Shown: positions 6,534 through 14,418, counted from the first letter of the stretch. The stretch: 16,595 nt of DNA from JBOHNM01 sp050730675 (GCA_050730675.1 JBOHNM010000094.1:1-16595), one strand, 5' to 3'. Translations and numbers: made by a program. The notes: generated from the sequence alone by a model not told the origin.

Positions 6534-6540
6534 CCTCCTT
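6534..6540 (-). promoter_or_regulatory. Consensus Shine-Dalgarno for DUF1508 protein 2
   Basis: The coding strand reads AAGGAGG six bases before the ATG at 6527, a perfect anti-SD match. It stands out because most other genes here have weak or no Shine-Dalgarno. Confidence 0.85.
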
Positions 6541-6860
6541 TCAGGTGTGGGGGTCGAGCGATAGGTTGCCAGACCGATACGACGGCTGGGTGATGCGGAT
6601 CGCTGGATGAGGGGGAAGAAATGCCTCGATCATGTGGGATTGCCGTGCGCAGGGTTCATCCGGGCTTCATATAGCACGAATGTGTGTATGCAAACGCGCG
6701 GCACCGGTGCTCGATACGCCTGGTCGCGTGGTTCCTGGCGGGCGCGCTGGGGCCGGGAGTTTCCCCGGGTGGCCGTCGCCACGGCGACACGAACCGGGAT
6801 CTCCACAGGCCCATCAGCGCCGCGAAAAGCGATGGCTGGGCTCGGCCCCGTGGGAAGCGC

Positions 6861-6889
6861 TTGACAGCAGGGCTGCGGGGACTTAGCGT
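6861..6889 (+). promoter_or_regulatory. Sigma70-like promoter for the lipoprotein gene
   Basis: Exact -35 consensus TTGACA (6861-6866), a 17-base spacer, and -10 TAGCGT (6884-6889), which keeps the key T, A and final T. Transcription would start near 6895, giving a 15-base leader with GGAG (about 6899-6902) seven bases before the ATG at 6910. Spacing and position both fit well. Confidence 0.55.
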
Positions 6890-6909
6890 GCGCCCACTGG
6901 AGACTTGCC

Positions 6910-7170
6910 ATGTTGAACCGCCGCACGATTGGTTGGGTGTCCGTGGTTGCCGGTGTCGTGTTTGCCGGAGGGTGCACGACGTACTACCAGGTGAACGATC
7001 CGGCGGGGAACCGGATGTACTACACCACCGACATCGACCGAAAGGACTTTGAGTCCAGCGGTGCGGTGCGGTTCATCGACGACAAGACGGGCGCGCAGGT
7101 GACGCTCCAGTCGTCGGAGGTCAAAGAGATCAGCGAGAAGCAATACGAGGCGGCGGTGGGGAAGAAGTAG
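6910..7170 (+). CDS. Small putative lipoprotein, YgdI/YgdR-like layout
   Basis: An 86-residue protein with a signal peptide (basic MLNRR, hydrophobic WVSVVAGVVFAG) and a lipobox-like AGGC with Cys22 as the likely lipidated residue; the box is imperfect because position -3 is Ala rather than Leu. The mature part (about 64 residues) reads as a small beta domain: GNRMYYTTDI, GAVRFIDDKTGAQVTLQSSEV, then a C-terminal helix. The order of elements recalls DUF903 lipoproteins (YgdI/YgdR), but this is weak similarity by eye. Predicted location: anchored in a membrane facing the periplasm. It has its own promoter and Shine-Dalgarno, and a possible terminator at 7204-7226 separates it from the sigma factor gene. 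Confidence 0.8.
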   Translation: MLNRRTIGWVSVVAGVVFAGGCTTYYQVNDPAGNRMYYTTDIDRKDFESSGAVRFIDDKTGAQVTLQSSEVKEISEKQYEAAVGKK

Positions 7171-7203
7171 CCGGAGGCAGTGGGCACTGGTGAAGGCGAG
7201 TCA

Positions 7204-7226
7204 GCGGCGGAAAATGCCGCGGTTTT
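7204..7226 (+). terminator. Possible intrinsic terminator after the lipoprotein gene
   Basis: GCGGC-GGAAAAT-GCCGC (7204-7220) followed by GGTTTT: a short GC stem with a short T-run, 33 bases after the stop at 7170. The stem is only 5 bp and the T-run only four, so the call is modest. Confidence 0.4.
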
Positions 7227-7267
7227 CGCATGAATTGTGGGTTGGTGTCGGGGCACGCCCAAGTCCC

Positions 7268-7273
7268 TAACAT
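7268..7273 (+). promoter_or_regulatory. Possible -10 element for a leaderless sigma factor mRNA
   Basis: TAACAT matches 4 of 6 positions of TATAAT and ends six bases before the GTG start at 7280, so the transcript could begin at or very near the start codon. No Shine-Dalgarno and no clear -35 are visible. If the sigma factor reads its own promoter, the -35 need not look like sigma70. Confidence 0.3.
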
Positions 7274-7279
7274 TGTTTC

Positions 7280-8110
7280 GTGCTGAACCAGCTCACAACG
7301 AGTTTCATCGCGCGGCTGCGGGCCCAAGACCAGGGGGCGTGGTTCGAGCTTTGGGAGACCTTCGGGCCGGTGCTGCGCGCGCAGCTCACCAAGTGGGGGG
7401 CGGGGCGGATCGGTGCCGAGACGGTGCGCGATCTGTCGCAGGAGACGATGGCGGCGCTGAGCGATTCGATCGAGCGGTACGACCCGGGGAAGGGGGCGCG
7501 ATTCAGCACGTGGTTGCTGGCGATCGCCAAGCATGTGCTGGGGGATGAGATCGACCGGCGGTCGGCGCAGAAGCGCGGCGGGGCAGGGGCCGGGCGCGGG
7601 ATGAACAACGGCGCGGGGGGAAAGGGCAAGGCCAAGGACGCGTCGTTCGACGAGGCGTGGATGACCGACGGCGGCCCGGGCGGCAAGAGCGCCTGGGGCG
7701 TCGCGCCCGATGCGAGCTACGAGGCGGCAATGTTCCGGGCGAAGGTCGAGGCGGCGCTGCGGCTGACGGAGAAGGCTGCGCCGTTCGAGGACTTTGAGAT
7801 CTTCCGGATGCGCGTGCTTGAGGGCAAGAGCGGCAAGGACGTTGCGGAAGCGGTGGGGACGAGCGAGCCGACGATCTCGCGGCGGCTCGCCAAAGTACGT
7901 GAGTTGCTGCGGATTCGGCTGCGCGAAGTAATGGTGATCTATTCGTTCACGGATGAGGAAATGGGGGAGGCAGGGCGAAACGGGTTGGAACTTTCTCCGA
8001 ACAAGCGGGGGGGACAGGCCGGGGGCGGTGGCGCGCCCGGTGGGTCTGCCGCGGAGGACGCGGCGTTTGATGATGCCGTCGGTGAGATCTACCGACGGGG
8101 CAAGGAATGA
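7280..8110 (+). CDS. ECF-like RNA polymerase sigma factor with C-terminal extension
   Basis: A 276-residue sigma70-family factor that should direct RNA polymerase to specific promoters. Region 2 spans about residues 8-95 (WFELWETFGP, DLSQETMAAL, YDPGKGARFSTWLLAIAKHVL, the core-binding and -10 recognition helices). A Gly/Lys-rich linker follows (about 98-146). Region 4 spans about 150-216, with the helix-turn-helix SGKDVAEAVGTSEPTISRRL (184-203) for the -35. A 60-residue Gly-rich tail ends DDAVGEIYRRGKE. Without regions 1 and 3, it is ECF-like but long for that group (usually about 170-200). The start is GTG at 7280, because an in-frame TAA lies at 7268. The next gene, 48 bases on, is a membrane kinase. 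Planctomycete ECF groups linked to Ser/Thr kinases are known, which supports control of this factor by that kinase (inference). Confidence 0.9.
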   Translation: MLNQLTTSFIARLRAQDQGAWFELWETFGPVLRAQLTKWGAGRIGAETVRDLSQETMAALSDSIERYDPGKGARFSTWLLAIAKHVLGDEIDRRSAQKRGGAGAGRGMNNGAGGKGKAKDASFDEAWMTDGGPGGKSAWGVAPDASYEAAMFRAKVEAALRLTEKAAPFEDFEIFRMRVLEGKSGKDVAEAVGTSEPTISRRLAKVRELLRIRLREVMVIYSFTDEEMGEAGRNGLELSPNKRGGQAGGGGAPGGSAAEDAAFDDAVGEIYRRGKE

Positions 8111-8158
8111 CATCGGTTCAGCGGGGGAGCGGGCTGGCCGGAGTCGGTGGCGGCAAGC

Positions 8159-10465
8159 ATGGAATGGGTGCTGGTGATCTTGGGGCTGGTGATCGGCGTG
8201 CCGCTGGCCGTCGTGGCGATCGTCTACATGATCGTGCCGGTGGTGAAGTTTGTCGGGTTGATCTTTCGGAACATCTTCCGGTTCATTGCGGGGATGTTCA
8301 CCGATGCGCTGCGGCTGATCGGCGCCCTGGTGGCGGCGCTGGTGTTCGCGTTGATCTCGCTGATGTGCGTGGTCTTCCGGCGGCCGTCGGCCGGGCACTT
8401 CTGGGAGGCGGTGGGAGATGAGTTCGTGGCGGCGGGCGGGTGTGTGTACCGGTTGCTGATCGGCAACCTGGTGCGGCTGTTCGGATTGCAGGCGCTGACG
8501 GAGGGGATCGAGAAGCGCGTGCCGCGGGTGTTCGAGGAAGCGCCGGCGAGCGAGGAAGAGGCGGCGCAGCGGTCGGCGGCACGGCGCGGGCAGTTTGAGG
8601 GATACCAGATCGTCGGGACGCTGCACGCGGGCGGGAGCGGCGGGCGGCTGTACGTCGGGCGGCCGGAGGGGGCGAAGGCGGAGGCGCTGCGGCGCGAGCA
8701 CCCCGAGCCGATCGGCGATGTGGTGATCAAGAGCTTTTCGGTGCATGAGGGGTCGAGTCTGCCGCAGATCGTGCGGGAGAGCCGGGCGCTGGAGGCGGCG
8801 CGGAAGCTCGGGCTGGTACTGGATTACGAACTGACCGGCGAGCGGTTCTTCTACGTGATGCGGTATGTGCCGGGCGAGAGCCTGGGGATCGTGACGCCGA
8901 AGCTGCACGCGGTGTGCGGGCCCGAGGGACTCAAAGGGCCGGAACTGACGCGGGCAATCTCGTATGTGTGCGACTTGGTGGCGACGCTGGACGGGTATCA
9001 CCGGCACGGCCTGTGGCACAAGGACATCAAGCCTGACAACATCATTGTGTCGGGCGGGTCGGTGCAGGGGCAGGCGGGGCGGGCGTACCTGGTGGACTTC
9101 GGGCTGATCACGCCGCTGCGGTCAAGCATGACGCTGACGACGCACGGGACGGAGTATTTCCGCGACCCGGAGATGGTGCGGCAGGCGCTGCGCGGGGTGA
9201 AGGTGCAGGAGGTCGATGGCGTCAAGTTCGACGTGTACGGGGCGGGGGCGGTGCTCTTCTCGGTGATCGAGAACTCGTTTCCCGCTCACGGGAGCCTGTC
9301 GCAACTGACCAAGGGGTGCCCGGAGTCGATCCGGTGGATCGTGCGGCGGGCGATGGCGGACTACGACAAGCGGTATCCAACGGCAGAGTTGATGCTGGCC
9401 GACTTGCGTACAGCGCTGCGTGCGTGCGAGGTTGGGACGGCGACGACGCTGCGTCCGGCGGACCTGCCGAGCCTGAGCGGAGAGCCGGCGCCGACGCCGC
9501 CGAGCGGGGAGGCGCTGTTGGCTGTTCCGCCGCCATTGCCGTCTCACTCGGTTGGTGCCGGTGAGAAGATGATTCGGGTGCGGTCGAGGGTGGTGCATCT
9601 GAGAGCGGGGGTGGTGTCCCGAGCCGAAGCAGCGGCGCCGCGGGGTGGCGAGGGTGTGGCCCGGGCGCGCGGCGAGGGGTGGCGCGGGTGGGTGCGGCTG
9701 GGGGTGGGCCTGGGGGTGGTGGTGCTGACACTTGGCGTGCTTGCGGTGGTTGGGGTGATCTCGTTGTTTAGTGGACACGGTACTGTGGACAAGCTGACGG
9801 GGGCGACGGGCGGGCACGCGCCGGTGCGGGTGGTGGTGCCGGACCCGCCGGAGCTTCGCGGCGTGACGCCGCTGGCGGTGCTGGCGGACAAGTGGCTGGC
9901 GGCGGCGGAGACGCGGATGAAGCCGGAGCAGGTGGAGAGCATCCGGCGGATGCTTGAGGAGGCGGACTCGAAGTGGGTGGAGGAACAGGCGAAGGCGGCG
10001 GCCGCGCGGGGCGCGGGCGATGTGATGCCGGAGTTGTCGGGCATCGGCTCGGGCGTGCGGGTGCTGGTGGTCCGCCAGGCGGATGTGCTGCGAGGGTCAC
10101 GGGCCGAGCGGATCACGCTGCTGTCGCACCGGCTGGAAAAGCACGGATTTGAGGTGTGGGACAAGGACTCACTCGACGATCCGGTGAATACGCGGGCGGC
10201 GGTCGGGGGGATGATGGCGAGGGTGGGGCCGGTGTTCAAGGGTGGCGAGGCCGACATCGAGGTGATGAAGGAGTGGATGGACGAGGAGGGGGAGGATGTC
10301 GTGCGTCCGGAGATGGTGGTGTGGATGGTCGGGACGTCGGGCCCGTCGCGGGTCAAGGCGTGGATCATCCCGTCGGACCGTTGCCCGGAGCAGGCGGCGA
10401 AGGCGGCGGAGCTGTTACTCAATGAGCGGCCGAGCGCGGCACCGCCCCGATACAATGAACCATGA
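8159..10465 (+). CDS. Membrane Ser/Thr protein kinase with extracytoplasmic C-terminal region
   Basis: A 768-residue (from the ATG at 8159) Hanks-type kinase, probably phosphorylating proteins at the inner membrane. Two N-terminal helices (about 2-27 and 54-73) form a hairpin. The kinase domain covers about 145-425: glycine loop HAGGSGGRLYVG, Lys191 (VVIK), Glu207 of helix C, catalytic loop WHKDIKPDNI with Asp289 and Asn294 (HKD in place of HRD), DFG at 313-315, and GTEYFRDPE. All key residues are present, so it is likely active. A Pro-rich linker leads to helix 3 (about 512-537) and a 230-residue C-terminal part I cannot assign (VRVLVVRQADVL, KHGFEVWDKDSL, MVVWMVGTSG), predicted outside the cytoplasm. 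A GTG at 8147 is an alternative start. It follows the sigma gene by 48 bases, and its TGA overlaps the next ATG (ATGA, 10462-10465), so translation is coupled. Confidence 0.92.
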   Translation: MEWVLVILGLVIGVPLAVVAIVYMIVPVVKFVGLIFRNIFRFIAGMFTDALRLIGALVAALVFALISLMCVVFRRPSAGHFWEAVGDEFVAAGGCVYRLLIGNLVRLFGLQALTEGIEKRVPRVFEEAPASEEEAAQRSAARRGQFEGYQIVGTLHAGGSGGRLYVGRPEGAKAEALRREHPEPIGDVVIKSFSVHEGSSLPQIVRESRALEAARKLGLVLDYELTGERFFYVMRYVPGESLGIVTPKLHAVCGPEGLKGPELTRAISYVCDLVATLDGYHRHGLWHKDIKPDNIIVSGGSVQGQAGRAYLVDFGLITPLRSSMTLTTHGTEYFRDPEMVRQALRGVKVQEVDGVKFDVYGAGAVLFSVIENSFPAHGSLSQLTKGCPESIRWIVRRAMADYDKRYPTAELMLADLRTALRACEVGTATTLRPADLPSLSGEPAPTPPSGEALLAVPPPLPSHSVGAGEKMIRVRSRVVHLRAGVVSRAEAAAPRGGEGVARARGEGWRGWVRLGVGLGVVVLTLGVLAVVGVISLFSGHGTVDKLTGATGGHAPVRVVVPDPPELRGVTPLAVLADKWLAAAETRMKPEQVESIRRMLEEADSKWVEEQAKAAAARGAGDVMPELSGIGSGVRVLVVRQADVLRGSRAERITLLSHRLEKHGFEVWDKDSLDDPVNTRAAVGGMMARVGPVFKGGEADIEVMKEWMDEEGEDVVRPEMVVWMVGTSGPSRVKAWIIPSDRCPEQAAKAAELLLNERPSAAPPRYNEP

Positions 10466-13400
10466 GCCGGTTGGAATCGGTCATCGCGGCAGCGCGTCGG
10501 CGGGCATGGCTCGCGGGCGCGGTGGACGCCACAGGTCGCGGGCTGTTGATTGCTGCGGCGGCTGGGCTGGCGCTGGCGGTGACGGCGCGTGGGTTGGGAT
10601 GGGAGCTTGGTTTCGCGCCGCTGATAAGCGGGGTTGTCGCGGCGGGCGTACTGGGTGGGTTGGCGGTGGCCGCGGCCGGGCGCTGGACGCGGGCGCGGGC
10701 GGCGGCGGAACTTGATGCGCGGCTGGGGCTCGAGGACCGGCTCGCTTCGGCGCTGCGGTTCCGCGATGTTGTGGCGTGGCCGACGGGCGAGACCGGGGCG
10801 ATGGCGTCGGCGACGGTGGCGGAGGCCGAGCGGCTGGCGGGCGAAGCGGATATGCATCGCGCGGTGCCGGTGACCTGGGGGCGGGCGTGGCGGGTCTGGC
10901 CGGTTGTGCTTGGGGCCTCGGTCGCGACGGTGATGTTCGCGCCTGCGGGGTACTTCGAGTCCGTGCGGTCGTGGTTGGCGGGCAAGCCCGCCGAGACCAA
11001 GCACGAGGATGTGGTACAAACGGCCAAGACCGTGCAGCAGGTGCGTGAGCTTGTGCAGCAGGCGACGCCGCCGGTTGAGGGCGGGAAGGAGGACCCCGCG
11101 CAGACGATCAAGCAGATCGAGGACGAGCTGGCGTCGGGCAAGTCCACGCCGGAGCAGGCACGCGAGCAGGCGGCCGAGACGTTGGACAAGGCCGCGGACC
11201 AGCTGCGGGAACGGTCGCAACAGGATGCCGCGGCGGCGGAGAAGCTGCGCGACAAGCTGGCGGAGATGCAGAAGCAGGCGAGTGCGGGCGAACCGGAGTT
11301 GACGCGGGCGCTGCGCGAGGGGGACCTTGCGGCGGCGCGTGACGCGGCGGATCGACTTTCACGCGCGGTCGAGCAACTGCCGCCGGCGGAGCGGGCGAAG
11401 GTGGCGGAGCAGATCGAGAAGCTGGCGAATGAACTTGGTGCAAAAAGCGGGACGGGGGCGGAGAACAGTGGACGGAATTCGGCCGCGAGTGCTGGCGGCG
11501 GCGGTTCGTCGAACGCGAGCACGCCGACGGAAGCGGCGGCAACACACGGCGGTGAGCAGACTTCGGCGCACAAGCTGGAGTCGAAGCTGCGCCAGGAGGG
11601 CCTGAGCGCGGAGGCCGCGAAGAACGTCGCGGAGCAGCCCTCGGTGGCGAAGGCGCAGCAGGAGATGGAGCGGGCCGGCGTGAGCCCCGAGCGGGCGCAG
11701 CAGCTTGCGGAGGACCTGCAGCGGGAGCGCCGCGAGGAGGCGGCACGCGAGCAGGCTCGGCGTGAGGCGCAGGAGTTGAGCGAGTCCTTGAAACAGGCAG
11801 CGGCGGAGATGCGCGAGCCGGCGAAGCAGAACGCGACGCCGCAGGAGTCGCGCGGGGAGGATGGCAAGCCGGCGGCACAGGGGCCGGCGGGCGGGGAGAA
11901 GTCGAATCCACAGGAGCGAGCGGACGAGCATGGGCAGCCGGAGAAGCAGGCGGGGGCATCGTCGCGAGAACAGCAGGGGGCGACGAAATCGGAGTCCGCG
12001 GGGAAGAGCGGCGAGCGTCAGGGACAGCCGGGCTCGAAGCCCGAGAGTGGTGGGTCGAAGCAGAGTGGCAATGAGCAGGGGCAGCCGCAGGGTGTATCGC
12101 CGCAGCCCGGTGAATGGCGCGATGGGAAGCCTGAGAACGGCGCCAAGCAAGAGCGTGGTGGTGGAAAGCCCGAAGACGACCGACCTGAGATGGGCGCTAA
12201 GCCGGACGGTGGAACGAAGCCCGATGCCGGTGCGACGCCGAACCAGGGCGCGAATCCGGATTCCGGATCCAGGCCGAACGCAGGCGAGAACTCGCAGACG
12301 GGCAAGCCGTCTGATTCGGCCACAAAGCCAAGCGCTGACAGCAAGCCGGAGTCGGGCTCGAAGTCGGACGCAAGTGAGAAGCCGCAGGGCGGATCGAAGC
12401 CAGAGGGTGGAGTGAAGCCGGAGGGCGCGGCCAACCCCAGCGGCGCAACCAAACCTGACAGCACGGCGAAGCCGGAGAGCAGGTCGAAGCCTGAGGGTGC
12501 TACGGGTAACCAAGGCGCGGCCCAGCCAAGTGATGGGAGCAAGCCGAAGGATCAGAGCCAACCGGGGAGCAAGAGCCCGAGCGGCGCGACCAAGCCTGAT
12601 GCAGGGCAGCCGGGGGGCGAGAAGCAATCGCCGTCGGGAACGGATGCCGCGCGACCCGCACCTGCGAAGCCGGATGGGCAGTCGGATGGTGCGAGTGCGT
12701 CGCCAAGGTCGGACGGCGCGAAGCCCGAGTCGGCGGCAGGGCAGAAGTCGGAGTCGGGTGGTCCACAGAAAAATGGACAGTCGGATAAGAAGCCCTCACC
12801 GTCCGGGGAGTCTTCGGCCGGCACGAAGCAGGAAGCCGGCCCGAAGCCCGAGAAAGGCGAACGCCCCCCGGCCGATCAGCATGCAGGAGCGCAACCTTCG
12901 GGTCAGACACCGGTCGGCGAAAAGGCTGCGGGTGCAAAGCCCGAATCGAAGCCCGCTGCCAATGGCCAACCCTCGGGCGCCTCGAAGCCGGAAGACGGCG
13001 CGAAGCCCGAAGGGAGTGAGAGTCCGGCGGGGGAGCCGAATGCAAGCGAGAAACCCTCGGGGCAATCACCGGCAGGAGTAAAGCCTGAGACGAAGCCGCC
13101 GGCCAATGGCGAGCGTGAGGGTGGTTCGAAGGCGCAACCGGGTGTGACGCCGGATGACGCCGCCAAACCGGACTCCGCGACGAAGCCTGAAGGCGGCGAG
13201 AAGTCGCCGGGCGATCAGAAGGGTGATCAAGCTCCCGCGGGCCAGCAGCACACGGGCGAGTCCGTTCCGGCTGCGAAGCCAAGCACGAACGGAAAGCCGG
13301 CGGTTGGGGCCAAGCCGCAGGCGGGAGAGCGTGGCGCGAACGATCCAAGTAAGCCTTCGTCGCCACAGATCGTTCCGAGCGATCAGGCATCGCCCGCGCC

Positions 13401-14418
13401 GGGCGAGAAGCCGGATGGTGGGAATGATGGGAAGCACGAGAGTGGTTCCCCACGCGGCAATGGCAAGTCGCCCGACGCGCAGAAGCCGAATGCTCAAGGG
13501 CTCGATGGAGCGAAGACGGACGGTGCAAGACCGGGTGGAATGAAGTCCGACGGCGCGAGGCCTGAAGGGTCACGGCCGGATGGCCAATCCGGCAAGACGG
13601 GCCAGCAACAACCGCAGGGTGAGCGGCAGCCCGGGAAACAAAATCAGGGTGGACAGCAGGGGCCGCGCAGCGAGAACGGCCAGGAGAGACAATCAGGCGG
13701 CGCAGCGAAGCCCACCCCCGGTGGCGAGCAACGTGACGAGAAGGGCGAGCAGCCGAGCGCTGACGGAAAGGACGGCCAGCCCGGCCGTATGCCGGACCCG
13801 AACGGGTCAAACGGCACGAAATCGGGCATGGACCGCCTGCGCGAGCAACTCAAGCAGCTTGCGGATCAGCCCAAGAAGTCGCAGCAGGGGATGGCCAACT
13901 CCGAGGCGCTCCGCAAACAGGCGGAGCAGCTCTGGAAGAACGCGAGCCCCGAGCAGCGCGAGCAGATTCGCGAACTGGCGAAGGAGATGGCGAAGCAGAA
14001 CCAGCAGCGGGGCGACGGAGCATCGCCGGCAGGAGGGCGAGAGGCGAGGGATCAGGCGGCGGACTTCGCGCGGAATGGGAAGCCTGGCGACCAGAACGCC
14101 AACTTCGTGGACACGCAGGTGAAGGATGCACAGTCGGAGGGCCCGGGACCGCAGCGCGTGGTGGCGGAGTGGCTGGGCAAGGGGAAGCCGGGCACGGGTG
14201 CGGGTTCTGAATCGGCCGAGCGCGACCGGATTGTGCGCGAGGCGGTGAAGTCCGGCGAGAAGGCGATCGAGGAGCGTGCCGCGCCCAAGCGGTTTGACAA
14301 GCTGTTGATGGACTACTTCAAGCGGTTGCCGGACCAGGTGAACCCGGCCGCGCCGGGCGCGACACCTCTATCCACGCCGGCAACTTCGACGACGCCGGAC
14401 GCCAAACCCGCACCATGA
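10462..14418 (+). CDS. Giant membrane-anchored protein with coiled coil and Lys-Pro repeat
   Basis: 1318 residues, function not recognised. Helices at about 27-46, 52-72 and 145-161, with basic RWTRARAA after the second, predict that everything after residue 162 is extracytoplasmic. The segment AAAELDARLGLEDRLASALRF (split around 80-100) recalls the N-terminal part of DUF4175 proteins. Residues about 180-330 and 370-465 are Gln/Glu/Lys/Ala-rich coiled coil. Residues 468-1122 are a disordered, highly charged Lys-Pro-Glu/Asp-Gly repeat. Residues 1123-1318 are a second helical domain (MDRLREQLKQLADQ; late DKLLMDYFKRLP) with a Pro/Thr-rich end. In related planctomycete clusters such proteins sit beside VWA genes, as here. 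Start and stop both overlap neighbours as ATGA (10462-10465 and 14415-14418), so the gene is in a tight operon. Without the repeat, its length would be about 660 residues. Confidence 0.88.
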   Translation: MSRLESVIAAARRRAWLAGAVDATGRGLLIAAAAGLALAVTARGLGWELGFAPLISGVVAAGVLGGLAVAAAGRWTRARAAAELDARLGLEDRLASALRFRDVVAWPTGETGAMASATVAEAERLAGEADMHRAVPVTWGRAWRVWPVVLGASVATVMFAPAGYFESVRSWLAGKPAETKHEDVVQTAKTVQQVRELVQQATPPVEGGKEDPAQTIKQIEDELASGKSTPEQAREQAAETLDKAADQLRERSQQDAAAAEKLRDKLAEMQKQASAGEPELTRALREGDLAAARDAADRLSRAVEQLPPAERAKVAEQIEKLANELGAKSGTGAENSGRNSAASAGGGGSSNASTPTEAAATHGGEQTSAHKLESKLRQEGLSAEAAKNVAEQPSVAKAQQEMERAGVSPERAQQLAEDLQRERREEAAREQARREAQELSESLKQAAAEMREPAKQNATPQESRGEDGKPAAQGPAGGEKSNPQERADEHGQPEKQAGASSREQQGATKSESAGKSGERQGQPGSKPESGGSKQSGNEQGQPQGVSPQPGEWRDGKPENGAKQERGGGKPEDDRPEMGAKPDGGTKPDAGATPNQGANPDSGSRPNAGENSQTGKPSDSATKPSADSKPESGSKSDASEKPQGGSKPEGGVKPEGAANPSGATKPDSTAKPESRSKPEGATGNQGAAQPSDGSKPKDQSQPGSKSPSGATKPDAGQPGGEKQSPSGTDAARPAPAKPDGQSDGASASPRSDGAKPESAAGQKSESGGPQKNGQSDKKPSPSGESSAGTKQEAGPKPEKGERPPADQHAGAQPSGQTPVGEKAAGAKPESKPAANGQPSGASKPEDGAKPEGSESPAGEPNASEKPSGQSPAGVKPETKPPANGEREGGSKAQPGVTPDDAAKPDSATKPEGGEKSPGDQKGDQAPAGQQHTGESVPAAKPSTNGKPAVGAKPQAGERGANDPSKPSSPQIVPSDQASPAPGEKPDGGNDGKHESGSPRGNGKSPDAQKPNAQGLDGAKTDGARPGGMKSDGARPEGSRPDGQSGKTGQQQPQGERQPGKQNQGGQQGPRSENGQERQSGGAAKPTPGGEQRDEKGEQPSADGKDGQPGRMPDPNGSNGTKSGMDRLREQLKQLADQPKKSQQGMANSEALRKQAEQLWKNASPEQREQIRELAKEMAKQNQQRGDGASPAGGREARDQAADFARNGKPGDQNANFVDTQVKDAQSEGPGPQRVVAEWLGKGKPGTGAGSESAERDRIVREAVKSGEKAIEERAAPKRFDKLLMDYFKRLPDQVNPAAPGATPLSTPATSTTPDAKPAP
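11863..13827 (+). repeat. Coding low-complexity repeat, Lys-Pro-Glu/Asp-Gly
   Basis: About 655 codons of degenerate repeat inside the giant protein gene. By eye there are about 37 KP dipeptides, mostly as (G/A/S/T)KP(E/D)xG. Other residues are almost only G, S, A, Q, N, P, D, E, T and R; aromatic and large aliphatic residues are nearly absent. At DNA level the motif AAGCC recurs. No unit is perfectly periodic, so this is an old or fast-drifting array rather than a fresh tandem repeat. Confidence 0.9.
12892..13332 (+). repeat. Three longer, degenerate copies within the KP repeat
   Basis: Segments starting at 12892, 13051 and 13243 share the order (Q/K)PSGQ(T/S)P - G - AKPE(S/T)KP(A/P)ANG - KPEDG/KPEGG - SP (the third is shorter, with TGE, AAKPSTNGKP). 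At DNA level the first two share stretches such as CGAAGCC and GCCAATGGC in the same order. This points to growth by duplication of blocks of roughly 50 codons. Confidence 0.55.

Larger units (their letters stand above)
6528..6909. other. 382-bp divergent intergenic region
   Basis: I see no convincing gene here. Open frames exist on both strands (for example 6607-6864 plus) but their translations are Arg/Gly/Ala-rich without domain, signal peptide or Shine-Dalgarno. It contains the Shine-Dalgarno of the minus-strand DUF1508 gene at the left, a perfect 10-bp palindrome GCACCGGTGC (6701-6710), a tight inverted repeat GTCGCC-AC-GGCGAC (6775-6788), and the promoter at 6861-6889. A small RNA cannot be excluded. 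Confidence 0.5.

Noticed and set aside
5294..6578. A 13-base match, ATCGGTCTGGCAA, upstream of the methyltransferase (5294-5306, plus) and upstream of the DUF1508 pair (6566-6578, minus).
   Set aside because: A few 13-base matches are expected by chance in a window of this size when both strands are compared; no further flanking similarity.
6607..6864. Possible small plus-strand gene of 85 residues in the 382-bp gap.
   Set aside because: Arg/Gly/Ala-rich translation, no Shine-Dalgarno, no recognisable domain, overlapping other equally poor frames on both strands.
10419..13810. Long open frames on the minus strand under the giant protein gene (for example 10419-11867, 11359-12627, 12500-13810).
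   Set aside because: They are due to GC-rich, stop-poor repeat coding on the plus strand; the translations are Arg/Ser/Pro/Leu-rich with no domain or start signal, and the plus frame has helices, coiled coil and operon overlaps.
11863..13827. Repeat region considered as CRISPR or satellite DNA.
   Set aside because: There are no constant repeats with unique spacers, the frame is open throughout, and the units are degenerate at codon level.
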